Virus record (IMG/VR): IMGVR_UViG_3300006334_000009
Span: 1-41,290 of that record
Length of the DNA: 41,290 nucleotides
Origin: a virus
Reading direction: 5' to 3' (one strand)
This document shows, in pieces, positions 13,774 through 22,444 of this stretch. Made by a program: the position numbers and the translations under genes. The notes beneath the pieces are model-generated. The model was given only the letters and a program-made list of their open reading frames with translations. It did not search any database and was not told the origin of the DNA. Within the stretch, counting starts at the first letter, position 1; each line of letters begins with the position of its first letter.

Positions 13774-14457
13774 ATGACAGCTTTTGCTCCTATAGCCGCA
13801 ACGTCACTAGGGCAGTCAAGTACTAGTGCCAGTTACTCAATGCAAGTTACAAGCGGTACTTTTGCGGTTTCCATGCAAGGTGCGGCCTTACTCATTGGAG
13901 ACATTTTTCCTTATGGTTTGTTTAACTACACCGGTCACGCTGTTAATTTAAATGTTGGAAGACGTCTAAGTGCATCTACCGGATCATTTGCTCTTACGGG
14001 TCAAAATGTTGATTTAGCTCATGGGTTTGGACTTTTAGTTGATAGCGGAACCTTTACATACACAGGTCATAGTGTTGCTTTTGATGTTGGTCGTGGACTG
14101 GCGGCTAATAACGGGTCATTTGTTTTAACTGGTCAAAGTTTGGACTTTACAAAGCAGATGAACGTATCAGCTGAAACTGGTGTTTTTACTTATACTGGGC
14201 AAGATGCGTTCAAAGGCGTTAGCGAGGCTTTTGAAGTTGGAAGTTTTACTTATAACGGTCACAACGTTGATCTCAAAGCGCAAAGAAGTCTTAAAATAGA
14301 CACAGGCTTATTTTCTTATAATTTACAAGATTTTAAAATTAAAGGTTGGTTTTCGAGTCCTATATCTTCGGCAACATGGTCGGAAACAACGTCACCAGAT
14401 GGAACATGGACAGAAACAACAGACACGCCGAGCGAAACATGGACGGATGCACCATAA
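13774..14457 (+). CDS. Repeat-containing tail protein
   Basis: A 227-residue protein built of about eight ~22-residue repeats with the pattern GxFxYTGHxVxLxxGRxL / GSFxLTGQxxD, followed by a C-terminal TWSETTSPDGTWTETT tail. Such beta-repeat proteins often form fibrous or ring-like tail parts. No membrane segment. It lies between the oxygenase and another fibre protein. Function inferred from context. Confidence 0.6.
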   Translation: MTAFAPIAATSLGQSSTSASYSMQVTSGTFAVSMQGAALLIGDIFPYGLFNYTGHAVNLNVGRRLSASTGSFALTGQNVDLAHGFGLLVDSGTFTYTGHSVAFDVGRGLAANNGSFVLTGQSLDFTKQMNVSAETGVFTYTGQDAFKGVSEAFEVGSFTYNGHNVDLKAQRSLKIDTGLFSYNLQDFKIKGWFSSPISSATWSETTSPDGTWTETTDTPSETWTDAP

Positions 14458-14532
14458 TATGTTAATTTGTAATAACATAAAAAAATACTACTTTAAGAAA
14501 GCCCTGCAACCCTTTGAAAAGGAAAGAAAAAT

Positions 14533-15009
14533 ATGCCATTAAATTTGACACTACCAACGGTGGGCGGTAGTCAGGACACATGGGGTCAGACAACTAATAC
14601 GGCACTAACGGCTGTACAAGATGCCATCAATGGAAGTTCTGGCACAGTTTCACCTGATTTAAGTGCGTTAAAAATAAACGGAACAACAGTCACTTCAACT
14701 GCGGATGAATTAAGCAAATTAAGCGGATTTACAGGAACACAAGCAGATTTAAATTATGCAAAAGATTTAAGGGCTACTGGCGTCACTGATACAGAGTTTG
14801 ATTTGCTCGATGGCGCAGCAGCTGGAACAGTGGTTAATAACAAAGCGGTTGTTTACGACAGTTCTGGCGGTGTTGTTTTCGGTAACTGGAAAATAACAGA
14901 AAGCGGCGGTGTTTTATATTTTGCAACAGGTGGCGTTAATAAAATGAAACTAGATTCTAGTGGTAATTTAACAGTCACAGGAAACGTTACAGCTTACGGA
15001 ACTGTTTAA
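14533..15009 (+). CDS. Tail fibre protein (158 aa)
   Basis: Starts LNLTLPTVGGSQDTWGQTTNTAL, a recognised N-terminal signature of marine phage fibre proteins. It is followed by segments such as VTSTADELSKLSGFTGTQADLN and a beta-rich C-terminus (KLDSSGNLTVTGNV). The next gene starts on the shared base of a TAATG overlap, so the two are probably made together as shaft and adhesin. Confidence 0.75.
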   Translation: MPLNLTLPTVGGSQDTWGQTTNTALTAVQDAINGSSGTVSPDLSALKINGTTVTSTADELSKLSGFTGTQADLNYAKDLRATGVTDTEFDLLDGAAAGTVVNNKAVVYDSSGGVVFGNWKITESGGVLYFATGGVNKMKLDSSGNLTVTGNVTAYGTV

Positions 15010-16235
15010 TGGCTTTACCTAGCACTGGCCCCTTATCTTTAAACGAAATACATATAGAGGCTGGTGGGTCTAGTGGAACTCTTTGCAGTCTTAATGATGC
15101 TGATATTAGAGGTATAATAAATAAAAGTGCAGGAACAACTAATTCAATACTTGAATACAGAGGACAGAGCGCAGAGGAACTCTTAACATCTGGTGGCACT
15201 ATAAACGGTCAAGCTCAAAGGCAACAAATCACAGCATCAAGTTATATTTCGTCCGGCGGCACTCTTCGCATACCTTCAAATATGTGGGTTTGGTCAGATG
15301 ATACTTCAGTGGCTGCGCTAACGATTGATATACCTTGCACAATTATAAATGACGGAAAAATTATTGGCAAAGGCGGTCAAGGCGGTTCCGGCTTAAGAAT
15401 TAAAAATTTAGCACATCCAACTACCAGTGCTTATAATAGCGGTTACAATACAGTCAATTTGGGTAGTGGTGGCGATGGTGGAAATGCAATTAAAATAAAC
15501 TCAGGTGTTAGTGGTGTAACAATTACAAACAGTTCTGGCGCATATATTGCTGGTGGCGGCGGTGGCGGTGGCGCATCTGGAGTTGAACCACAAAACAGCT
15601 ATTCCGGTGGCGGCGGTGGAGCCGGAGGAGGAGACGGTGGTAAAGCAAACTTTAATGATAATGAAGGAAGAGGCTATCCAAATTACACCACTAACGGACC
15701 TAGCCACTCTACATTTGCTGCCTATGGTGACAGTGGTGGTCAAGCGACTGGTATTGGTAACAATAATCCACCTCTCATGGGTTTTGGTGGTAAACTGAAC
15801 GAAAAGGGAGTTAGGTTTTATCGTCCTAATAGTAGCACATTCAGTTACCTCTTCTCATACAGAGCGGAGGCTGGTGGTTGTGGTATTCGCTCTTCTGGTG
15901 AGGATCAAACCTCAGTCGGTGGTGATGGAGGTGGTAGAATACTACCAGGAGTAAGATATAATCCTCACTATCAAACCTTAACTGGTGGCACGATAAATAC
16001 GGCTAATGGTTCGTACGGTGGTGCGGCTGGTGAAGCTGGTGAAGACGGTGGTTCGGGAGGAAACTCAGGAGAGCCGGGTGGTGGAGGCGGCTGGGGTGCT
16101 GCTGGTGGCCGAGGGTATCGGGGAGCTTTTACATCTGTACAGTGTCAAGGTGGTGCTGCTGGAAAAGCAGTTGAAGATAGCGGAAATTCATACACTCTAA
16201 ATAATAGTGGTACAATTTACGGAGCGACAACATAA
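15009..16235 (+). CDS. Glycine-rich tail adhesin
   Basis: The N-terminus (ALPSTGPLSLNEIHIEAGGSS, DADIRGIINK) is the attachment part often found in marine phage tip proteins. From residue ~125 on, long glycine-rich runs (IIGKGGQGGSG, YIAGGGGGGGASG) alternate with variable loops, ending NNSGTIYG. This resembles the polyglycine-sandwich adhesins (gp38 of T4-like phages), where variable loops contact the receptor. Receptor binding is therefore likely. It may be a fast-evolving host-range gene. Confidence 0.7.
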   Translation: MALPSTGPLSLNEIHIEAGGSSGTLCSLNDADIRGIINKSAGTTNSILEYRGQSAEELLTSGGTINGQAQRQQITASSYISSGGTLRIPSNMWVWSDDTSVAALTIDIPCTIINDGKIIGKGGQGGSGLRIKNLAHPTTSAYNSGYNTVNLGSGGDGGNAIKINSGVSGVTITNSSGAYIAGGGGGGGASGVEPQNSYSGGGGGAGGGDGGKANFNDNEGRGYPNYTTNGPSHSTFAAYGDSGGQATGIGNNNPPLMGFGGKLNEKGVRFYRPNSSTFSYLFSYRAEAGGCGIRSSGEDQTSVGGDGGGRILPGVRYNPHYQTLTGGTINTANGSYGGAAGEAGEDGGSGGNSGEPGGGGGWGAAGGRGYRGAFTSVQCQGGAAGKAVEDSGNSYTLNNSGTIYGATT

Positions 16236-19200
16236 TGCCTTTAGTACCTATAAAATTACCAGCTGGTTTTTATCGAAATGGAACTGAGTTCGAAGCGTCA
16301 AACCGTTGGCGTGATGGAAGTCTGGTTCGGTGGCTAGATGGTAGTTTAAAACCGATAGGTGGTTGGACCGAGCGTAAAGTGGCATTTGCAAACAATCCTG
16401 TCAGAGGTATGCACTCATGGCAGTCCAACAATGGAACTGCGTGGCTTGCTGGCGGATCTCACGATCAATTAATAGCCATGACAGGTGCGGGAGTTTGCTA
16501 CGATTTGACGCCGGATGACTTAGCGTCCGGTCGTGAAGATGCTGCGGTCAATACGGGATACGGTTTTGGATTTTACGGCACTGGTTATTATGGTCAGCCA
16601 AGGCCGGTGACCAGTGATAGTATCCCGCAAGAGGCGACCACATGGCAGCTTGATAACTTCGGAGAAAATCTCATCGCATTTCACCTGGATGATGGGCGTA
16701 TTTTAGAATGGCCCTTAGTCGTAACCGTTGGTTCTGAGTTAGTTACAAATGGTGATTTTGCGGTCGACGCCAACTGGACAAAAGGTGTTAATTGGTCAAT
16801 ATCAGGTGGCGTATCAGTTTATGCACAATACAAACCTGTTTTTGACGCAAATGACACGAATATTGTTAGTGCAGTTAACGATACGATAACTATACCAAAT
16901 CATGATTTTGTGGATGGTCAAGTGGTCACTTACGTAGTCCCAAGCGGGCAAACGGCTATAACAGGTTTAACCTCAGGTTCTAGCTATTTTATAATAGACT
17001 CGACCACAAATAATTTTAAATTAACGGCTTCACTAGCAGGGACAATATTGCCTTTATCTGCCAATTATTCTCTGACGGTCGACGCTGATAACGAGGCAAT
17101 TAAAAACACAACAACTAACAAAATTGTTGCGTCAAATTCGTTTTCCAACGGTGATGAAGTAACTTATTCCAACGGTTCTGGAACCGATATTGGTGGATTA
17201 GTAAACAATCAAAATTATTTTATAGTGAATGCTTCCGGTTCAGAGTTTCAGCTTTCATCCACATCGGGTGGCAGCGCAATTGATTTAACGCCTGATTTGA
17301 CCGCTTCTTTAGATCCCGATCCCCTTACAACCAGTCCAACTTCAGTTACTGTAACCGTTGCTAATGTTGGTGGTGTCAATAAATATCACTTTGACGGTGT
17401 CACTGCGCCATCCATAACTTTAATTAGAGGCACAACCTACACTTTTGATTTGAGTGACACGAGCAACAATAACCACCCCTTGGTATTTGCAAACGGTGGC
17501 GCAAGTTACACAACGGGAATTACCACAACAGGTGTGGCGGGGAATGCAGGAGCCAGTGTTACCTTTGCAGTTCCAAATGATGCTCCAGCAACCGGTTTGA
17601 CGTATCTGTGTCAGATTCACGGTGCGGCGATGGGAAATACCATAACCACCGTGACGACGGCAGAAGCCGCAGGGCCAATAGATTATTCAACAGACACAAT
17701 AACTGTTGCCAATCACGGCTTTTCAAATGGAAACGAGGTCACTTACAGCAATGGAGGCGGCAGTAATATAGGTGGTATAACGACAGGGACAAACTATTTT
17801 ATTGTTGGGGCGACGACAAACACATTTCAATTATCTATTTTGTCTGGTGGCAGCGCAATTAATCTCATTGCTCCGGGTGGAACTTTAGGGACAGGTCATT
17901 CTTTTAATTTAGATATTGGCTCTGCTCACGTCTTTAGACAAGATATTGGATCAACTCACCAACTACAAAGAATTTCCTCTGGCAATTTAGATCAAACTGT
18001 TTCTGGACTAGTGACAACTCCTGATGCGCAAGATAGTCATGATGTTACGGTGACTTTAATTGATCCAAACACAGACAGTGATGCAGCAACAGTTCCAAAT
18101 GTTAAAATAAAAGTAACTGGCACAACAACTAATACCGTTTCTGTTGACGAAACTTTGTCAGTTGGATCAAATATATTTAGATTTGGTGCCGATGATGCAA
18201 ATGTAAAAATAGAAATAATACCTCAAGCATACAACACGCCAGATTTTCATATTGATAACATTTCTTTAAAACAGAAAACTGTAGCCACTCCGTTAACAAA
18301 CGCACCCACTAATAATAAAGGAATAGTTGTGACGGAAGAGCGATTTATTTTTGCATTAGGTGCGGGTGGAAACAGTCGTAAAGTGCAGTGGTGTGACAAG
18401 GAAAACAACACACAGTGGACTCCACTGGCAACCAATGAAGCCGGGGACATAGAGTTAGCCACAGCTGGTCAACTGATGTGTGGTGTCAGGACGAGGGGTG
18501 CAACACTACTGATTACTGACACCGATGCTCACATCGCTCAGTACGTTGGCCCTCCTTATGTGTACTCTTTTAGCCGTATTGGTACTAACTGTGGAGCAGT
18601 ATCTAGGTTAAGTGCAGTAGCAACTGATCAAGGCGCATTTTGGTTTGGTGCAGAAAGTTTTCATTATTTTGACGGCAACAGTGTTACAACTTTAAATTGT
18701 GATGTTCACGATTATGTTTTTAACGACTTTAACTCCGCACAGCAAAGTAAAGTGTGGGGAATGGTGAACGGCGCACATAGTGAAATTTGGTGGTTTTATT
18801 GTTCTGGCGCATCAACAGAGATAGATCGCTATGTGGCTTATGATTTTAAAGATAACCACTGGTTGATAGGTAATTTATCTAGAACGTCAGGCGTGAGTCG
18901 TGGTGTTTTTGCTTATCCTTTTATGGCTAAACACGGAACAAAAACAGATATAATGAATCACGAGATCGGTTTTAATTACGAGGGTTCAGCCATTTTTTGC
19001 GAAACAGGTCCTTTTAGTATTGGTAACGGAGATCAGGTTGCTAAAGTGACAGAAGTTATAACCGATGAAAAAACACAGGGCGACGTAGATTTAAAATTTA
19101 AAAGTAGGTTTCATCCGAATGATACGGAGCGCACATTTGGTCCATACAACCCAAGTAATCCTACATCAGTGCGTTTTACCGGAAGACAGGTCAAAATGCG

Positions 19201-19276
19201 TGTTGAAGGGGATCAGGCTACAGATTGGCGTGTTGGTGTTATGAGATTAGAAGTCAAAGCAGGGGGCAAACGTTAA
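16235..19276 (+). CDS. Large tail protein with nested beta-domain insertions
   Basis: A 1013-residue tail protein. Residues 1-~165 and ~685-1013 belong to one beta-rich host protein (FYRNGTEFEASNRWRDGSLVRW; then NNKGIVVTEERFIFALGAGG, QWCDKENNTQWTP), a conserved tail component in many podovirus-like genomes. Inserted at ~166-682 is a jelly-roll/CBM-like domain (start ELVTNGDFAVDANWTKG, end FHIDNISLKQK). That domain is itself interrupted at ~190-560 by three ~58-residue repeats and a cupredoxin-like domain (~368-472) with HPLVF and CQIHGAAM. The insertions could bind glycans or metal. The domain borders are estimates. Confidence 0.75.
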   Translation: MPLVPIKLPAGFYRNGTEFEASNRWRDGSLVRWLDGSLKPIGGWTERKVAFANNPVRGMHSWQSNNGTAWLAGGSHDQLIAMTGAGVCYDLTPDDLASGREDAAVNTGYGFGFYGTGYYGQPRPVTSDSIPQEATTWQLDNFGENLIAFHLDDGRILEWPLVVTVGSELVTNGDFAVDANWTKGVNWSISGGVSVYAQYKPVFDANDTNIVSAVNDTITIPNHDFVDGQVVTYVVPSGQTAITGLTSGSSYFIIDSTTNNFKLTASLAGTILPLSANYSLTVDADNEAIKNTTTNKIVASNSFSNGDEVTYSNGSGTDIGGLVNNQNYFIVNASGSEFQLSSTSGGSAIDLTPDLTASLDPDPLTTSPTSVTVTVANVGGVNKYHFDGVTAPSITLIRGTTYTFDLSDTSNNNHPLVFANGGASYTTGITTTGVAGNAGASVTFAVPNDAPATGLTYLCQIHGAAMGNTITTVTTAEAAGPIDYSTDTITVANHGFSNGNEVTYSNGGGSNIGGITTGTNYFIVGATTNTFQLSILSGGSAINLIAPGGTLGTGHSFNLDIGSAHVFRQDIGSTHQLQRISSGNLDQTVSGLVTTPDAQDSHDVTVTLIDPNTDSDAATVPNVKIKVTGTTTNTVSVDETLSVGSNIFRFGADDANVKIEIIPQAYNTPDFHIDNISLKQKTVATPLTNAPTNNKGIVVTEERFIFALGAGGNSRKVQWCDKENNTQWTPLATNEAGDIELATAGQLMCGVRTRGATLLITDTDAHIAQYVGPPYVYSFSRIGTNCGAVSRLSAVATDQGAFWFGAESFHYFDGNSVTTLNCDVHDYVFNDFNSAQQSKVWGMVNGAHSEIWWFYCSGASTEIDRYVAYDFKDNHWLIGNLSRTSGVSRGVFAYPFMAKHGTKTDIMNHEIGFNYEGSAIFCETGPFSIGNGDQVAKVTEVITDEKTQGDVDLKFKSRFHPNDTERTFGPYNPSNPTSVRFTGRQVKMRVEGDQATDWRVGVMRLEVKAGGKR

Positions 19277-19623
19277 TGCCAGTCACACCACCAATTTTAG
19301 GCGAGGATATACGACAGTGGGGTAGACAGCTGAATCTGTTTTTAAGCAGAAATTTAGGTAAATTATATTTTAAAACCGTTGACGATAATCCGAGTCAAAA
19401 CGGAATCTTTTTGTGGGATGATGATAAAAACTATCCTGTTGTTTCAGCGCAAAACACATTTAAGCAAGTTGCTATGAAGCAAACCACACCTAGCTCTAGT
19501 GTTGGTGCGGCTGGTGACGGGGCTGGCATGATAGCATGGGATACTAACTATATTTACGTTTGTACGGCTGCACATGACGGCAGTACAGCAATTTGGAAAA
19601 GGGTGGCATTGTCCACGTATTAA
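19276..19623 (+). CDS. Small tail-associated protein (115 aa)
   Basis: The start is ATG 19276, sharing a base with the stop of the large tail gene. The sequence begins PVTPPILGEDIRQWGRQLNLFLSR and has a strand-rich C-terminus (MIAWDTNYIYVCTA). Similar short proteins follow the same large tail protein in other phages that I recall. Probably a virion component; no function known. Confidence 0.6.
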   Translation: MPVTPPILGEDIRQWGRQLNLFLSRNLGKLYFKTVDDNPSQNGIFLWDDDKNYPVVSAQNTFKQVAMKQTTPSSSVGAAGDGAGMIAWDTNYIYVCTAAHDGSTAIWKRVALSTY

Positions 19624-19624
19624 T

Positions 19625-19996
19625 ATGCAAGACTTATATATAGATCAAATTGAACGATGTCGGCACTGGATAGAGGCCGCATTGGAGTATTCTGGCGGTA
19701 CACATAACTTTGATGATATAGTTGACGGAATAAAAGAAGGGCGTATGCAACTGTGGCCGAGTGCTAGGGGGTGCATAGTTACAGAAATTGTGATATACCC
19801 TAGAAAAAAGTACTTAAATATTTTTTTAGCGGGTGGTGAACTGGATCAAATATTAGATATGCATGACAGTGTTAGGGCATGGATGATCGAACAAAAGTGT
19901 GACGCGGCAATGATGTCGGGTCGTTTAGGATGGAAAAAGCCATTAGAGAAACAAGGATGGTCATTCTTGCAAGCTCATTTTGTGAAAGAGGTGTAA
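19625..19996 (+). CDS. GNAT-fold-like virion-region protein
   Basis: The start is ATG 19625, right after the previous stop. The 123-residue protein has helix/strand order resembling an acyl-CoA N-acyltransferase core: GCIVTEIVIYPRKKYLNIFLAGG, a helix with LDMHDSVRAWMIEQK, then MMSGRLGWKKPLEKQGW. Phages with internal virion proteins often carry such a gene between tail and internal proteins. Acetyl-CoA-binding residues are not clear, so enzymatic activity is uncertain. Confidence 0.55.
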   Translation: MQDLYIDQIERCRHWIEAALEYSGGTHNFDDIVDGIKEGRMQLWPSARGCIVTEIVIYPRKKYLNIFLAGGELDQILDMHDSVRAWMIEQKCDAAMMSGRLGWKKPLEKQGWSFLQAHFVKEV

Positions 19997-19997
19997 A

Positions 19998-20438
19998 ATG
20001 GCAGGTGGTACAAATCAAAAAAATATAACCTTACCAAGGTTTTATGAGACGGCGTTACAGCAGCAAGTCGGTCAAGCGCGAGACACGGCTCAAATTGGCT
20101 ATACTCCATATTACGGTCCAGACGTTGCCGCTTTCTCTCCCATGCAAGAGGCAGCTTTTCAAAATACAAACGACGCCGCCGCTGCTTTTGGAATGGCTTC
20201 GGCAAATCCCACCGCAAGTTACATGCCTGAAACCACGACAATGGGTGGCGTTACTGGCTATGCCTCGCAGCCGTTGATGGAGGCAAGTATAGACGCTTTT
20301 TCGGCTGACAGGCCGGGGCAAGCCAGTTTTATTGAAAGCATGACAATAGATCCTGTCACAGGAGCACCTGGTAGTAGGAGTCTTTCAAATCAACCAGTGG
20401 CGTTAGAAATGACTGCCGCTCAAAAGAGAGGAAAGTAA
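19998..20438 (+). CDS. Putative internal virion protein (146 aa)
   Basis: Begins MAGGTNQKNITLPRFYETALQQQ with a helical YGPDVAAFSPMQEAAFQNTNDAAAAFG segment and an unstructured rest. The MAGG-N start is shared with the next gene, suggesting related ejection-type proteins. It lies directly before other internal-virion candidates. Confidence 0.5.
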   Translation: MAGGTNQKNITLPRFYETALQQQVGQARDTAQIGYTPYYGPDVAAFSPMQEAAFQNTNDAAAAFGMASANPTASYMPETTTMGGVTGYASQPLMEASIDAFSADRPGQASFIESMTIDPVTGAPGSRSLSNQPVALEMTAAQKRGK

Positions 20439-20440
20439 AA

Positions 20441-21076
20441 ATGGCCGGAGGAGCAAACCCGCAAGCTGTCGCAACACCACAGCCGACCAATCCATTTATG
20501 AGAGCGTCATCCGCTAATCAGATGGCACTCAACACTTACGCGGATCCAAGTGCTAGAGCGATGCAAATGATGAATCCCTATCAACAACAGGTGATTGACG
20601 CAACTTTGCGAGACGTCGGCACTGCCGCACAAATGGGTTTAAACCAAATAGGAGCGCAAGCACAATCTGCGGGGGCATATGGAGGCTCACGGCAAGGCAT
20701 AGCGGAGGCCGAGGCTCTCAAAGGATTTAATCAGCAAGCTCTTGATCAAACTGCCAGATTAAGACAACAAGGTTTTAACACCTCTATGGCAAATGCCTTT
20801 AACGCCGCCTCAGGGCTTCAAAACGTGGGGCAACAGGCTTTTAATATGGGACAGGCACTGAATCAAAATCAAATGGCGCAGGGAGCCTTACAGCAAGCGG
20901 CAATGCAAAGGTTACTTGACGCGGGCAAATCGCAATTCAGAGGGCAAACTGGCGCACCAAACCAAGCCTTAGGCACGTTTACTGCCGGAATCACTGGGAT
21001 GCCTCAGTTGCAAGGTGAGCAAAGTTATATGAATCCGGGATTGCTTAATTACGCACAAGTTTTAGGGATGCTGTAA
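20441..21076 (+). CDS. Internal virion (ejection) protein (211 aa)
   Basis: A glutamine/alanine-rich, helical protein: NPYQQQVIDATLRDVGTAAQMGLNQIGAQAQSAGAYGGSRQGIAEAEA. This QIGAQA...GAYGGSR pattern is one I associate with DNA-transfer or ejection proteins of podovirus-like phages. It lies between the MAGG protein and the transglycosylase, which fits an internal-core cluster. Confidence 0.6.
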   Translation: MAGGANPQAVATPQPTNPFMRASSANQMALNTYADPSARAMQMMNPYQQQVIDATLRDVGTAAQMGLNQIGAQAQSAGAYGGSRQGIAEAEALKGFNQQALDQTARLRQQGFNTSMANAFNAASGLQNVGQQAFNMGQALNQNQMAQGALQQAAMQRLLDAGKSQFRGQTGAPNQALGTFTAGITGMPQLQGEQSYMNPGLLNYAQVLGML

Positions 21077-21077
21077 A

Positions 21078-22433
21078 ATGAACAGGTACGACCTAGAGGA
21101 TTTAGCAAGGAGGACGGCGGCAAGCTATAACTTGCCTCCTGAGATATTTTTACGTCTTATCAACACAGAAAGCGGGTTTAACCAAAACGCTGTATCGCCA
21201 AAAGGTGCGATTGGATTAACTCAACTGATGCCCGGCACTGCTCAAGAACTCGGTGTTGACGCGACTAACATAACGCAAAACATCGAGGGCGGCGCAAGGT
21301 ATCTTAGGCAGATGCTTGACAAATATAACGGCAACATGGAGTTGGCACTGGCAGCCTATAACGCTGGTCCCGGAAATGTCGACAAATTTGGTGGCGTACC
21401 TCCATTCGCAGAAACGCAAAATTATTTATTCAAAATGCTAGGTCGTCAGCCCGCGCAACAACCAGACATGAGAGTCACAACAAGAGGTCAAGAGCCACAA
21501 TCACAGGGTTTACTCGGCACTTTTGGTTTTGGTGGGGCCGTAAACCCACAGACCGGGATGACCGCAATTGAAAATGTAACTCAGGCTTTGGATCCGTTGT
21601 TGCCTCCTGAGCAACGCATGGGGCAAGTTATTAGAGACCGAGGCACGTCTAGAAAGCAAACATTACAAAGTAACAACACAGCAAGATTGTTAGATTCATT
21701 GCCGGGCGGTAAACCGTATGCTGACGCAATAAGAAACGGTGGCGACGGTCAGGCTTTATATTTGCAATATTTGAAAGATAAAAAAGACGGAACATTGACC
21801 GCGAAAGATCTACGTGATCAAACAAATGCTTTACGAAAAGAATTTATTGGAAAGCCTGAAACTAAAGAGTTCGCAAAACAAATTGCTGCTTTTGCGCGAA
21901 TTATGGCATCTGCCGAGGACAGCACTGGCGCGGGCGATATGGCTTTAATTTTTAATTTTATGAAGTTACTTGATCCCGGTTCCACAGTTCGGGAAGGCGA
22001 ATATGCAACAGCAAGAGATACTGGAAACGTAAGCCAAAGAGTTAGGGCAATATACAACAAAATGGTTATGGGTACTACCTTAACGCCGGAGCAAAGAGCC
22101 GATTTCGTTGATCGTTCAGTGCGTTTATACAGATCAGCAGAGACTCAATTCGGTAAAATTAGAGAGCAGTATACAGAGCTTGCTAAACAGCAAGGATTGC
22201 CTGTTAACCAAATTATAATCGATAAAGGTTACGAAGGTACAATCCCTGAAATTAACAAAGATATACAACGACAAACAATACCACCAAAACCATCTCCAAG
22301 CGATTTTCCAAACGATAAGGATTGGAAAAAGTTTGCTGAGACATTTGCCACAGATGAAGATTGGAAAAAACATTGGATTGAAAACATGAGTCAAAACCAA
22401 CGCATTCAATATATAGAATCAATGTCACGTTAG
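21078..22433 (+). CDS. Internal virion protein with lytic transglycosylase domain
   Basis: Residues 1-~115 are a soluble lytic transglycosylase (SLT) domain: catalytic Glu31 in INTESGFNQNAVSPKGAIGLTQ, then LAAYNAGPGNVDKFGG. The rest (to 451) is helical with no known domain. Such proteins are ejected with the DNA and open the peptidoglycan during infection. The order of internal protein, transglycosylase, large internal protein, portal supports the role. Confidence 0.88.
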   Translation: MNRYDLEDLARRTAASYNLPPEIFLRLINTESGFNQNAVSPKGAIGLTQLMPGTAQELGVDATNITQNIEGGARYLRQMLDKYNGNMELALAAYNAGPGNVDKFGGVPPFAETQNYLFKMLGRQPAQQPDMRVTTRGQEPQSQGLLGTFGFGGAVNPQTGMTAIENVTQALDPLLPPEQRMGQVIRDRGTSRKQTLQSNNTARLLDSLPGGKPYADAIRNGGDGQALYLQYLKDKKDGTLTAKDLRDQTNALRKEFIGKPETKEFAKQIAAFARIMASAEDSTGAGDMALIFNFMKLLDPGSTVREGEYATARDTGNVSQRVRAIYNKMVMGTTLTPEQRADFVDRSVRLYRSAETQFGKIREQYTELAKQQGLPVNQIIIDKGYEGTIPEINKDIQRQTIPPKPSPSDFPNDKDWKKFAETFATDEDWKKHWIENMSQNQRIQYIESMSR

Positions 22434-22444
22434 GATAGATTATT

